Assembly (NCBI GenBank): GCA_937997345.1
Contig: CALKTD010000010.1
Coordinates: 95,817-159,816, forward strand
DNA from: an uncultured Atopobium sp.
Lineage (GTDB): Bacteria; Actinomycetota; Coriobacteriia; Coriobacteriales; Atopobiaceae
Length of the DNA stretch: 64,000 nucleotides
Direction of reading: 5' to 3'
The first letter of the stretch is position 1. Every line of letters begins with the position of its first letter. A program made the translations under genes and the position numbers. The notes under the pieces are model-generated. The model made no database searches and had not been told where the DNA came from. It worked only from the letters and a program-made list of their open reading frames with translations. Shown one piece after another: positions 42,987 through 52,148 of the stretch.

Positions 42987-44831
42987 ATGCGCGAGAAGAT
43001 CGAGGAACTCGTACGTCAAGCCTTGGCAGACGCCCAGGCTGCGGGTGAGTTGCCTGAATTCCAGATTGATGATGTGGGACTTGAGCGCCCACAGGACCCA
43101 TCAAATGGAGACTGGTCTTCTACAGTTGCAATGCGTTCTGCAAAGCTGGCACACAAAGCTCCTCGTGATATCGCTGCAGCTCTTGTAGCTCATATTGCCA
43201 AAGATGCTCAGATTGAGCGTGTTGAGGTTGCAGGTCCTGGCTTTGTAAACTTTTATCTGTCAACCGCTGCGGGCAATGAGATTTTTAACACCGTTCGCAA
43301 GCAGGATGTAGATTTTGGTCGTTCTTCTTTTGGCGCTGGTCAAAAGGTCCAGGTAGAGTACGTTTCTGCAAACCCTGTTGGCCCTCTGCATATTGGTCAT
43401 GGCCGCTGGGCAGCGCTGGGAGATTCTCTGAGCCGCATTCTTGCCTTCGCAGGCTATGAGGTTGAGCGCGAGTACTACGTCAACGATCATGGCTCTCAGA
43501 TGGACGTATTTGGTCACTCTATTTCCAAGCGTTACCTGCAGCTCATTGACATTATGCAGAAGCGCGGCATTGACGCTGATGCAGCTGCGCAAGTGCTTGC
43601 AGAAGATCGCAACGCTTACGTCGCAGATGAAGATGACGCTCATCCAGAGCAGCATCCGTTTACTGACGAGTTCATTAACTCTCTTGGCGGCAATGCATAC
43701 GCTGGAGATTACATTGTTGACCTGGGACTTTTCTTCCTCAAAAATGACGGAGAGGTCTGGGCAGACAAATCTGAAGATGAGCGCATGGCAGAGTTCCGCG
43801 AGCGCGGCTACAAGATGATGCTTGAGTCCATCAAAAATACCTGCCACAACGCCCGCGCTGACTTTGATGTTTGGTTCTCTGAGCGCTCTCTGTACGTTAA
43901 GGATGATCAGGGCAAAGACGCTGTTGACCGCGCGCTTGATGCTCTGGATAAGCTTGGCTACCTGTACCGTTCTGACGAGGGCGCACTGTTCTTCCGCTCT
44001 ACTGATTTTGGTGACGATAAGGACCGTGTACTCATCAAAACAAATGGTGAGTATACCTATTTTGCTTCTGACGTTGCCTACCATTGGAATAAGTTCCAGC
44101 GTGTCGACCACGTTATTGATATTTGGGGAGCAGATCACCACGGATATATTCAGCGTGTTCGTTCTGCCGCAACAGCCCTTGGCTACCCAACTCAGTTTGA
44201 GGTTTTGCTTGGTCAGCTTGTTAACCTGCTCAGAAATGGTGTTGCCGTCAGAATGTCTAAGCGCAAGGGAACTGGTATCCATTTTGACGAGCTTCTCGCC
44301 GAGGTTGGTGTTGATGCAACACGCTATACCCTTGTTTCAAAGTCTTCCAACCAGATGATTGACTTTGACATTGAGCAGGTAAAGCGTCAGGATAGTTCTA
44401 ATCCTGTGTATTATGTTCAGTATGCTCACGCTCGTATTTGTTCTATTTTGCGCCGCGCTGCTGGTGTTGACCTTGATGAGGCAAAGGCACTTGGTATGGA
44501 CGCCGTTGTAGATAAGGCTATTGGTTCTGACGTTGATCTTGGACTGCTCTCTGATGCTGCTGAGCAGGCACTTGCTCGAAAGCTCTTTGAGTTCCCAGGT
44601 CTTGTTGAGGGTTGTGCTCGCGATAGGGCGCCATTCCGCATTACGCACTATATTGAAGAGCTTGCTGGTCAGTTCCACGCATTCTATACCGTTTGCCAGG
44701 TACTTCCTTCCGAAGGACGCCCACTGGACGCAGAGCTTTCTAAGGCTCGTCTTGCTGCGTGTGATGCAACTCGTCGCGTACTTGCAATTGCCCTTAATCT
44801 GATTGGCGTTTCTGCTCCTGAAGCAATGTAA
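42987..44831 (+). CDS. argS: Arginyl-tRNA synthetase
   Basis: 614 aa class I synthetase. The HIGH motif is in SANPVGPLHIGHGRWAALGD (HIGH 135-138) and the KMSKS-type motif is VRMSKRKGT. EVEREYYVNDHGSQMDVFG and DIWGADHHGYIQRV are characteristic. The C terminus has the DALR-type anticodon-binding domain (FRITHYIEELAGQFHAFY). The start ATG has AAAGGAG. It is the longer archaeal/plant-like insertion type, with residues 190-260 inserted. It ends at a terminator-like hairpin at 44861. Confidence 0.95.
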   Translation: MREKIEELVRQALADAQAAGELPEFQIDDVGLERPQDPSNGDWSSTVAMRSAKLAHKAPRDIAAALVAHIAKDAQIERVEVAGPGFVNFYLSTAAGNEIFNTVRKQDVDFGRSSFGAGQKVQVEYVSANPVGPLHIGHGRWAALGDSLSRILAFAGYEVEREYYVNDHGSQMDVFGHSISKRYLQLIDIMQKRGIDADAAAQVLAEDRNAYVADEDDAHPEQHPFTDEFINSLGGNAYAGDYIVDLGLFFLKNDGEVWADKSEDERMAEFRERGYKMMLESIKNTCHNARADFDVWFSERSLYVKDDQGKDAVDRALDALDKLGYLYRSDEGALFFRSTDFGDDKDRVLIKTNGEYTYFASDVAYHWNKFQRVDHVIDIWGADHHGYIQRVRSAATALGYPTQFEVLLGQLVNLLRNGVAVRMSKRKGTGIHFDELLAEVGVDATRYTLVSKSSNQMIDFDIEQVKRQDSSNPVYYVQYAHARICSILRRAAGVDLDEAKALGMDAVVDKAIGSDVDLGLLSDAAEQALARKLFEFPGLVEGCARDRAPFRITHYIEELAGQFHAFYTVCQVLPSEGRPLDAELSKARLAACDATRRVLAIALNLIGVSAPEAM

Positions 44832-44860
44832 ATGATAGCTAACTATGTTGTTTTGTCATG

Positions 44861-44898
44861 ATACCGTGCAAGTATTGAATACCTGCACGGTATCTTTA
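44861..44898 (+). terminator. Hairpin after argS, probable terminator
   Basis: GATACCGTGCA and TGCACGGTATC form a perfect 11-bp stem, but only TTT follows. The 260 bp after it, up to the regulator gene, are AT-rich and contain TATACT (45105-45110), a likely -10 box. Confidence 0.65.
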
Positions 44899-45160
44899 GT
44901 GAATTCCTCCAGATAATTTACACATTTCTGCGTTATGTAAAAACTTTTTTAATGTATAAAAGAGATAATAAAATTAATTTTTATTACTCAAATTTTATAT
45001 TGCAGCATATAAAAGCCTATTTTGATGTCATATAAGCACCATTTTCTAACATATTTTTGACTAACTATTGTTTTGTCCCCACGTTAACACGTGTTTTTTA
45101 GGGGTATACTCATCATGCGAGCAAATAGTAAATGGTTCGGGCATAAGAGTGGAGGTCTCT

Positions 45161-45841
45161 ATGGAACTTCGCGAGTACATGTCCATTCGCAGGTCTTACA
45201 ACTTGGTTAGAAGAGTGGTGCCTGCTAACAGACGACTCACGTTTGAAGAGTTTGCTATTTTGTGTCGCCTCAATGTGAAGGGCGCCCCTGTTAAGACTTC
45301 AGAAATTGCCGAGTATCAGAGTGCTCTTCGTCCTACGATTACTCATCGTACCTCGCACCTGGCAAGGCTTGGTTTCATCAAGAGAGATGAAGGCGCCATT
45401 GATCGACGCAACGTAGTGTGTATCATCACAGAAAAGGGTGTAGAAGCAGTTGAGGAGCTGTCCAAGCTTACTTGTGTTCGTATTGCACCCGGCCAGGCGC
45501 TTTCACGTACTTCGTTTGAGCGTATAGTCATGTATGTTGACGCTATGGGAGCTCTGTATTGCAGGGCAGCAGATATGGTGCTTCTTGCAATTCTAGATTC
45601 TCCTAAAGACGCTCTTTCTATTACAGAGATTGTTGACGCGCTTGGTCTTTTGCAGCCAACGGTTTCTATGTCTCTTACTGCTTTGGCAGAAAGTGGCCTG
45701 GTACAGCGTAAACATGACGATGCTCTTTCAAGAAGAGTAACTATGGTTAAGCTCACGCCTCAAGGCAAGACGTATATCAAAGAAATTGTTCAGCAAATTG
45801 AAGACATTATTGTTAAAAGAAAGAGCCGTACAGCTGTTTAA
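45161..45841 (+). CDS. Regulator with two MarR-like winged helices in one chain
   Basis: 226 aa. Two winged-helix modules are joined: residues 25-100 (FEEFAILCRLNVKGAPVKTSEIAEYQ, wing around DEGAIDRRNVVCIITEKG) and residues 130-215 (MVLLAILDSPKDALSITEIVDALGLLQPTVSMSLTALAESGLVQR, wing DALSRRVTMVKLTPQG). MarR proteins normally have one wHTH and dimerise; here a single chain could mimic the dimer. The ATG at 45161 has GGAGG five bases upstream. An in-frame ATG at 45068 lacks one. It is a single gene between argS and rho, with its own terminator. The target is unknown. Confidence 0.75.
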   Translation: MELREYMSIRRSYNLVRRVVPANRRLTFEEFAILCRLNVKGAPVKTSEIAEYQSALRPTITHRTSHLARLGFIKRDEGAIDRRNVVCIITEKGVEAVEELSKLTCVRIAPGQALSRTSFERIVMYVDAMGALYCRAADMVLLAILDSPKDALSITEIVDALGLLQPTVSMSLTALAESGLVQRKHDDALSRRVTMVKLTPQGKTYIKEIVQQIEDIIVKRKSRTAV

Positions 45842-45918
45842 ATGATTTATGCAGATTAAAGAAATCTAGAAGATGGGTTTCTCGAGGTTTAAGGGTTAGT
45901 GGTTATAAATCCCCATTT

Positions 45919-45967
45919 GCCCGTTTTATGGTGAATTTTATTTTTTTCATCATAAGGCGGGCATTTT
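45919..45967 (+). terminator. Intrinsic terminator before rho
   Basis: GCCCGTTTTATGGTGAA pairs with TTCATCATAAGGCGGGC (two small irregularities) around a T-rich loop, followed by ATTTT. It ends the double-winged-helix regulator transcript. Confidence 0.75.
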
Positions 45968-46080
45968 CGTGGTATATTCCTTTTGGATTTGCACCTATTT
46001 GATTTTGTTTGTTATCCTTTCATCATATTTCTCACGTATTTTTACAGATTATTTTGATGAGCAAACAGAGAGGTTTGTAC

Positions 46081-48186
46081 ATGTCGGACGAAACATCTTC
46101 GGTCCAAAATGATTCTTTAAATAATGTAGAAAATACTCCAGCACCACGTAGACGTGGTAGACCTCGTAAGAGTGAAAATAGTAATTCAGAAAATTCAACT
46201 TCAGAAAATACCAATTCTGAGACAACTGAAGAAAAGGCCTCTAATTCATCTGCTGCAAAGCGTCGTCGCGGTCGTCCAACTAAAAAAGAGACCGAGGCTC
46301 GTCGTGCAGTAGAGGCAGTTATGGCTGAGGCTTTAAATGCAGCTGGCATTGCAGAGCCTCCTAAACGTCGTCGTGGCCGTCCAAGCAAAGAAGAGATGGA
46401 GGAGCGTGCTTTACAGGAGCAGACTCTTGAGGCTCTTCAGGCAGAGGTCCTGGCTCAGGTCCAGGCAGGCGGCAAGGTTTCTTCTGACGTTGTAGACACT
46501 GATCGCCTTACCAAGATTGTTCAGGACGCAACTCAGCCTTCTGCGGAGGTAACTCCTGCTCCTGCCTTCACTAAAGCAGAGGCAGAGGGTGCAGCTGGCC
46601 AGAATGACAATGCGGCTCAGAAGAACTTTGCTGAAGAGCAGGGTAGTGTTGAGCAGCAGGATGGTGCAGCTCAGGAGCAGACTTCTGGTGCAGAGGCAGA
46701 TTCCGAGGTAGCTCCAGCAGAGCGTCCAGGACGTTCTCGTACGGGTGCAGCGCGTCGTCGGCATCGTAATGCTGAGCCAAAAGAAGCGGCTCAGGAGGGC
46801 GAGAAGACACAAGAAAACGCACACACCAACAACCAGGAGCGTCCTTCTCGCGATCGTAGACAAAATAACCAGCGCAACAAGAATCGCAAGCAGGGTCAGG
46901 CGAGCGAGCCTTCGCTTTCCAAAGAGGCACTGCAAGAGATGAAGCTTTCTGAGCTTCGTGCTAAAGCAACTGAGCTGGGCATTGAGTACGCAGGCGTTCA
47001 TAAGTCTGATTTGATTGAGCTTGTATACGCCGCATCTGCAGCTGCTGAGGGTTTTAAGACCGTTGAGGGTATTCTTCAGATTAGCAATGAAGGCTACGGC
47101 TGGATTCGTACAGGCAATTACATGGAAGGCGATGACGACGCCTTTGTTCACCAGCAGATTATTAGAAATCTTGGCTTGCGTCCGGGCGATAGCGTCTTGG
47201 GCATGGTTGGACCTGCTCGTGTAAACAGTAAGTATCCACCACTGCTCAAGGTTACCCAGGTTAACGGTGGGGAAGTTGAGGGTCTTAAGGACCGCCCTCG
47301 CTTCAAAGATCTGACTCCGATTTTCCCAGATCAGCCTCTTACTATGGAGCACGGTAAAGACTCTATTACGGGTCGTGCAATTGATTTGGTGGCTCCTATT
47401 GGTAAGGGTCAGCGCGGTTTGATTGTCTCGCCTCCAAAAGCAGGTAAGACCACCATTTTGAAGCGCATTTGTCAGTCTATTACCACTAACAATCCTGAGG
47501 TTCACCTCTTCTGCCTCTTGGTAGACGAGCGCCCTGAGGAAGTTACGGATATGGAACGCTCCATCAAGGGTACCGTTGTTGCTTCAACTTTTGATATGCC
47601 AGCAGAGAATCACACGGTTGTCTCCGAGCTTGTCATTGAGCGAGCAAAGCGTCTGGTTGAGATGGGCCAGGACGTTGTGGTTATCTTGGATTCCATCACA
47701 CGTCTTGCTCGTGCGTACAACCTGGCTATTCCTGCTTCTGGCCGTATTCTTTCTGGTGGTGTTGACTCTGCAGCTCTGTACCCACCAAAGAAGTTCTTGG
47801 GTGCAGCTCGAAACATCGAGAACGGCGGCTCACTTACTATCATTGCATCTGCCCTGGTAGATACAGGCTCCAAGATGGATGAGGTTATCTTCGAGGAGTT
47901 CAAGGGCACCGGTAACATGGAGCTCAAGCTTGATCGAGACCTGGCAGATCGCCGTATCTTCCCAGCTATTGATCCTGTTTCTTCTGGTACTCGTAATGAG
48001 GATCTGCTTATTAAGCCAGAGCTTCAGCCTATGGTTTGGGGCGTTCGCCGTATTCTTGCAGGCTTTAATAACACCGAGCGTGCAACTACTGCTCTTATCA
48101 GTGGTCTTAAGCAGACCGATAATAACCAGGACTTCCTGATTAGATCTGCAAAGAAGGCTGCACAGTCTGACTATCCACAGAATTAG
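46081..48186 (+). CDS. rho: Transcription termination factor Rho with AT-hook N-terminal extension
   Basis: 701 aa; E. coli Rho is about 420. Residues 1-280 are a disordered, charged extension with three AT-hook-like motifs, RRRGRPRK (23-30), RRRGRPTK (61-68) and RRRGRPSK (96-103), then Gln/Ala/Glu-rich sequence and an Arg/Asn-rich stretch (NNQERPSRDRRQNNQRNKN). The conserved core follows: a SAP-like segment (LSELRAKATELGIEY), the RNA-binding cold-shock domain (GYGWIRTGNYMEGDDDAFV), Walker A PPKAGKT (451-457), Walker B VVVILDSITRLARAYN, and the R-loop region near the end. The ATG at 46081 has GAGAGG. Such extensions are known in actinobacterial Rho, where they add RNA binding. Confidence 0.95.
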   Translation: MSDETSSVQNDSLNNVENTPAPRRRGRPRKSENSNSENSTSENTNSETTEEKASNSSAAKRRRGRPTKKETEARRAVEAVMAEALNAAGIAEPPKRRRGRPSKEEMEERALQEQTLEALQAEVLAQVQAGGKVSSDVVDTDRLTKIVQDATQPSAEVTPAPAFTKAEAEGAAGQNDNAAQKNFAEEQGSVEQQDGAAQEQTSGAEADSEVAPAERPGRSRTGAARRRHRNAEPKEAAQEGEKTQENAHTNNQERPSRDRRQNNQRNKNRKQGQASEPSLSKEALQEMKLSELRAKATELGIEYAGVHKSDLIELVYAASAAAEGFKTVEGILQISNEGYGWIRTGNYMEGDDDAFVHQQIIRNLGLRPGDSVLGMVGPARVNSKYPPLLKVTQVNGGEVEGLKDRPRFKDLTPIFPDQPLTMEHGKDSITGRAIDLVAPIGKGQRGLIVSPPKAGKTTILKRICQSITTNNPEVHLFCLLVDERPEEVTDMERSIKGTVVASTFDMPAENHTVVSELVIERAKRLVEMGQDVVVILDSITRLARAYNLAIPASGRILSGGVDSAALYPPKKFLGAARNIENGGSLTIIASALVDTGSKMDEVIFEEFKGTGNMELKLDRDLADRRIFPAIDPVSSGTRNEDLLIKPELQPMVWGVRRILAGFNNTERATTALISGLKQTDNNQDFLIRSAKKAAQSDYPQN

Positions 48187-48205
48187 TCAGATTTAAAGAT
48201 GACGT

Positions 48206-48247
48206 AAGAAGTGCTTTCCAGTTATTGCTGGGAGGCACTTCTTTTTT
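48206..48247 (+). terminator. Intrinsic terminator after rho
   Basis: AAGAAGTGCTTTCCAG pairs with CTGGGAGGCACTTCTT (small mismatches) and is followed by TTTTTTC. The tail overlaps a TTTCTCGCCA word (48245), the reverse complement of the dispersed TGGCGAGAAA. Confidence 0.88.
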
Positions 48248-48373
48248 CTCGCCAATTTTGTTGAATAACTGCCAAAGAATTATGAAAAAGTTTTAAAAAC
48301 GCTGTAAAAAATAATGAATTACGCTATAGTTATTTCTAACAGCACAATTATGTGTTGCAGCGGATTACACAAA

Positions 48374-48457
48374 GATGAAATGAAGCCCACCCGTTGCTCA
48401 CGTCGCCCGTATTGGGTTTAGTAGCATATGCAAATTTAGCGTGTGTCTTCATACATC
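48374..48457 (+). promoter_or_regulatory. Possible structured leader of unknown gene at 48486
   Basis: GATGAAATGAAG (48374-48385) can pair with CTTCATACATC (48447-48457), leaving a 2x1 internal loop. It encloses CCCA/TGGG and GCATATGC segments. It lies just before the GGGGGGAG Shine-Dalgarno at 48474-48481. It matches no riboswitch I know. The support is only base pairing in one sequence. Confidence 0.3.
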
Positions 48458-48485
48458 TTCTTAGTGTTTGTAGGGGGGAGTTTGT

Positions 48486-49868
48486 ATGACAGAAGGTAGG
48501 AATCCGGCAGTAGTCGCCGGCCTGCTCAGTGGACTGGTTCTGGTAGCAGAGCCAGCATCTGCGTATGCCCTTACCGCTAATGAAATTCGTCAAACGCCTC
48601 TTGGTGCAATCTTTACGGGCATCGGAGTGGGACTTGCTGCGGTTGCAGTCATTTCTGGTGCGGCCTTGGTAGTCTCTCGCTCGATAAATCGTGGCGAGAA
48701 AACCGATGAGGTAGAAGCAAAGAACCAATCAGCTGAAACGTTCCAGAGCTCAGATGAGGCTCTATCTTCAAAGCAAGTCTCAGCTGCATCGAACTTCTCG
48801 CCAGAAGAGAGCATTGTGATCCCGCTGGACTCTTCAAGACGCTCGATTGCTGCGTACAAGCCAAAGCACATGAGGGCTTCTCAGTGGGATATGACTGGTT
48901 CCATCCGCGTTCAGTCTACTGAGCTACCTGCAAAGAAGTCGCAGGCTGTAAGTACGGCTACTGAGGGCGTTCTTCCAGTTCGTGCAAAGAAGGCTCCTGC
49001 ACACTCTACAAACGACTACGCCCAGATTGCAGAGAACTACACCAAGCTTTTGAGCTGGCGTGAGCGCACTGTTGCACGCGCAAAGGGTGCTGCGGCGGTA
49101 CTTCTAGAGCGCCTGGGACAAGATCCTATGGATGGCCTGCCTATTATCGAGCGTGCTGACGGAACAGTTGGTGATGTTGGTACAGCTTGGTGGACTAAGG
49201 CTGTAGGCGAAGAGTCCATTACGCGCGATTTTGGTATTGCTGAGATTGGCGCCGAGGCTATTCCTGAAGACTTTACCAACCATGCTGCTGATATTTCTAG
49301 CCGCATCTCTTACGTTGACCAGGGAGTTTTCCCTGAGAAGCGTACGATTGACGAGCTTGAGCATGCTGATGAGTGGACGCTTGCGCTGGCTGCAATGGAC
49401 GAGCATCTGGCTCGCCATGATCAGCAGCAGATGCGCAAGTATCATCTCGTGCAGCTGCCGCTCATTGGTCAGGTTGCTGTTGAGGCTGAAGTTGCAAGCC
49501 CAGTGGAGTTGTCGGGTGTAAAACCTGCCGCATCTCACAAGGTTACCGCAGCTCATATGCGTCCTTCTCGCGAGCCAAACTACGCTGGTGTGATTGCACA
49601 ATCAACCGCAATGCCGCTGGTCAAGGCCACAAATGATACGTCGTCACATGTTCAGGACATCTTTGACGCGGTTGAGCGTGAGATGGCGGCTGAGCTTCAG
49701 GCGGCTGACGAGAGACCAACGCGCGAGTTGCTTCGCCTCATTGAGGGTGGCACCAGCAAGATGAAGAAGATTTCTTCGCTTGATCTTGGCGAGAAGACCA
49801 GCTCCGATAAGGTCTCTTACAAACCTCGTCACTTTGCAGGTGAGCTTCCGCTGGTACGTGAGGCGTAA
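48486..49868 (+). CDS. Unknown membrane-anchored or secreted protein
   Basis: 460 aa, no recognised family. The N terminus has two hydrophobic stretches: residues 8-27 (VVAGLLSGLVLVAEPASAYA, signal-peptide-like with an AXA site) and 38-63 (PLGAIFTGIGVGLAAVAVISGAALVV, membrane helix). A Ser/Glu-rich low-complexity linker (70-170) and a mixed region follow, with YAQIAENYTKLLSWRERTVARAKGAAAVLLERLGQDP (about 180-215) and two acidic helical segments. The Shine-Dalgarno GGGGGGAG is very strong. It is probably a cell-envelope protein. It contains three GGCGAGAA/TTCTCGCC words (48693, 48795, 49788), the highest number in any gene here. Confidence 0.75.
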   Translation: MTEGRNPAVVAGLLSGLVLVAEPASAYALTANEIRQTPLGAIFTGIGVGLAAVAVISGAALVVSRSINRGEKTDEVEAKNQSAETFQSSDEALSSKQVSAASNFSPEESIVIPLDSSRRSIAAYKPKHMRASQWDMTGSIRVQSTELPAKKSQAVSTATEGVLPVRAKKAPAHSTNDYAQIAENYTKLLSWRERTVARAKGAAAVLLERLGQDPMDGLPIIERADGTVGDVGTAWWTKAVGEESITRDFGIAEIGAEAIPEDFTNHAADISSRISYVDQGVFPEKRTIDELEHADEWTLALAAMDEHLARHDQQQMRKYHLVQLPLIGQVAVEAEVASPVELSGVKPAASHKVTAAHMRPSREPNYAGVIAQSTAMPLVKATNDTSSHVQDIFDAVEREMAAELQAADERPTRELLRLIEGGTSKMKKISSLDLGEKTSSDKVSYKPRHFAGELPLVREA

Positions 49869-49988
49869 GGAGCGCACGTAGGCCTGCTGCAGGGCAGTCA
49901 GAAGGCAACTGCGCAATCGTCACGCAAGTCCGGGACTCGTAGAAACATCCGGTTTCTCTAAAATTATTTCAAGTTAGATAACATTTTT

Positions 49989-50020
49989 TGGCTGTGGTTC
50001 TTTTTTAAGAACTGCAGCCA
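49989..50020 (+). other. Hairpin upstream of livK
   Basis: TGGCTGTGGTTCTT and AAGAACTGCAGCCA form a 14-bp stem (two G-T pairs) with a TTTT loop. T-runs precede rather than follow it on the plus strand, so it is not a standard terminator. It lies about 35 bp before the livK Shine-Dalgarno and could be an mRNA-stability or regulatory hairpin. Confidence 0.45.
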
Positions 50021-50068
50021 TATTGTGTTGTGTCACATATTCAACGCTATGGAGAAAAGGAGATGAAT

Positions 50069-51250
50069 ATGGCACATAAGCTTACGCGACGACGCTTTTT
50101 GGAGGTGGCCGGGACCATTGCGGGGTCGTTTGCTCTAGCAGGCTGTTCGCCAAAGAACCAAGACCCTAACTCCATTTACGTTGGCGTGATGGGACCGTAT
50201 ACCGGCGACGTTGCTCAGTATGGCCTTGCTGTGCGCAGTGGCGTTCTTTTGTACCTCAAGGAGTTTAACAAAAAGGGAGGCGTAAACGGACGCCAGATTG
50301 TTCCTATTGTTGAGGACGAGAAAGGCGATGCAACTGAAGCCATTCTTGTTTACAACAAACTTCTTGATGAGAATGTCTGTGCAATCCTTGGAGACGTTAC
50401 CTCAACGCCAACCATTGCTTTGGCACAGAAATCGGTTCTGGACAACATTCCTTGCGTAACGGCATCTGCAACTGCAGAAGATGTCGTAACCCACGGAGAT
50501 AATATGTTCCGCGCTACTGTTACCGACCCATTCCAAGGTGTTGTTCTTGCAGAGTTTGCTAAAAAGCAGGGTTACCAGCGTGTGGGAACTATCTTCAATT
50601 CTGGCGGCGATTATGAGATTGGCGTAAATAACGCTTTTGTTCAGAGGGCTCGTGAACTAGGCATTGAAGTTGTGTCTCAACAGGGTTACCCAACGGGAGC
50701 TGTTGACTTTAACGCTCAGCTTACCAGCATTATTGGACTTGATCCTGATGCCATCTTGGCTCCAAACTATTACCAGGATAACGGCAAGATTGTGACACAG
50801 GCTCGTCAGCTTGGCTGCAAGAAGCCTTTTATGGGCGCAGATGGTTGGGCAGGCATTATTGGCGGCGAGCAGGATTATGCTTCTGCTGATGACCTTGAAG
50901 GATGCTTCTATTGCTCTGCATTTGTTGCTTCAAACCCAGATGAAAAAGTTCAGCATTTTGTTAAGGCTTACACCGAGGAATACGGTGAGGCTCCAACTAA
51001 CTTCTGCTCTTTGGGCTATGACGCAGCAATGATTCTTTGCTCTGCTCTTAAGGTTGCCGAGAAACGCGGTTATACCTACAACTCCAATGAGCATAGGCAG
51101 GCAATCATTGACGCTATTGCATCTGGTGTGGTCGAAGGTGTTACTGGAACCCTTTCATATCAGGGAACAGGTGACCCAGTGAAGTCCACCTTGATCATTA
51201 CCTTTAAAGATGGCAAAGAGTCCATCTATGACACGATCAATCCTTCATAG
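50069..51250 (+). CDS. livK: Branched-chain amino-acid ABC transporter substrate-binding lipoprotein
   Basis: 393 aa. The signal peptide has a twin-arginine-like RRRFLEVAG and a lipobox LAGC (Cys26), so it is anchored outside the membrane. The mature part is a type 1 periplasmic-binding fold of the Leu/Ile/Val-binding family: YVGVMGPYTGDVAQYGLAVRSG, ILGDVTSTPTIALAQ and GADGWAGIIGGEQDYASADDLEG. The ATG at 50069 is chosen because AAAGGAG lies 7 bp upstream. The ATG at 50063 is too close. It is first gene of livK-H-M-G-F, 16 bp before livH. The substrate is inferred from the family. Confidence 0.9.
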   Translation: MAHKLTRRRFLEVAGTIAGSFALAGCSPKNQDPNSIYVGVMGPYTGDVAQYGLAVRSGVLLYLKEFNKKGGVNGRQIVPIVEDEKGDATEAILVYNKLLDENVCAILGDVTSTPTIALAQKSVLDNIPCVTASATAEDVVTHGDNMFRATVTDPFQGVVLAEFAKKQGYQRVGTIFNSGGDYEIGVNNAFVQRARELGIEVVSQQGYPTGAVDFNAQLTSIIGLDPDAILAPNYYQDNGKIVTQARQLGCKKPFMGADGWAGIIGGEQDYASADDLEGCFYCSAFVASNPDEKVQHFVKAYTEEYGEAPTNFCSLGYDAAMILCSALKVAEKRGYTYNSNEHRQAIIDAIASGVVEGVTGTLSYQGTGDPVKSTLIITFKDGKESIYDTINPS

Positions 51251-51265
51251 AAAAGAGAACCTCAG

Positions 51266-52138
51266 ATGTTTTTGACTCAGGTGCTCAATGGACTTCAATT
51301 GGGCAGTATTTACGCACTGGTGGCGCTTGGTTACACAATGGTGTACGGCATCATCTTGCTTCTTAACTTTGCGCATGGTGACATCATCATGTTTGGCTCC
51401 TACGTTGCATGGATTGCACTTGTTCAGTTAGGACTCAATCCTGCAATCGCCGTTCTTCTCGCCATTTTTGGCTGTGTTGTGCTTGGCGTCCTTATCGATA
51501 AGGTTGCTTACGCACCATTGAGAGAGGCTCCAAGGCTTTCTATTCTGATTACTGCAATTGGTGTTTCTTACCTGCTTGAGAATGGCGTTCAGCTGCTTCT
51601 TGGTGCTGACGCTAAGGTTGTTCCAAGCATCATTGATCTGGGAACCGTGCAGGTATTTGGCTCAACGCTTTCTGGCACCGCTCTTCTGACTGTTGCTGTC
51701 ACTATTGTGGCAACCGTTGTTCTGACTCTTTTGGTTCAGAAGACTCGTCTTGGTAAGGCAATGCGTGCTGTTTCCGAGGATATGGGCGCTGCCCGCTTGA
51801 TGGGTGTCAACGTCAATAGCACTATTAGCTTTACCTTTGCAGTTGGTTCTGCACTGGCTGGTATTGCAGCTATTCTGTACTCTATGGCATACCAGCAGGT
51901 TTCTCCTACCATGGGCGTCATGCTGGGCACCAAAGCATTTGTTGCAGCAGTTCTCGGCGGTATTGGATCCATTCCTGGAGCAGTTATTGGCGGTCTTATT
52001 GTTGGCTTCTCCGAGGTCTTTGTCGCTGCCTTTGGTCTATCTGTCTGGCAGGATGCAGTAGTCTTCTTACTCTTGATTCTTGTTCTTATTGTTAAACCAA
52101 CTGGTTTGCTTGGTCGACCAGTTACCGAGAAAGTGTAA
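51266..52138 (+). CDS. livH: Branched-chain amino-acid ABC transporter permease
   Basis: 290 aa with about eight membrane helices. NGLQLGSIYALVALGYTMVYGIILLLNFAHGDIIMFGSY at the N terminus is the LivH signature. MRAVSEDMGAARLMGVN is the cytoplasmic coupling segment, and GTKAFVAAVLGGIGSIPGAVIGG is in the second half. It is paired with livM. The Shine-Dalgarno is weak (AAAAGAG). Confidence 0.94.
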   Translation: MFLTQVLNGLQLGSIYALVALGYTMVYGIILLLNFAHGDIIMFGSYVAWIALVQLGLNPAIAVLLAIFGCVVLGVLIDKVAYAPLREAPRLSILITAIGVSYLLENGVQLLLGADAKVVPSIIDLGTVQVFGSTLSGTALLTVAVTIVATVVLTLLVQKTRLGKAMRAVSEDMGAARLMGVNVNSTISFTFAVGSALAGIAAILYSMAYQQVSPTMGVMLGTKAFVAAVLGGIGSIPGAVIGGLIVGFSEVFVAAFGLSVWQDAVVFLLLILVLIVKPTGLLGRPVTEKV

Positions 52139-52148
52139 GGAGGCTCAC

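Noticed and set aside
46411..47505. Long minus-strand open frames inside rho, argS, the hom-lysC and DUF438 regions
   Set aside because: They are antisense shadows of strongly conserved genes and have no recognisable domains.
48360..48460. Cyclic-di-GMP or cyclic-di-AMP riboswitch before the unknown envelope gene
   Set aside because: The conserved core sequences of either class are not present; only generic base pairing is seen.
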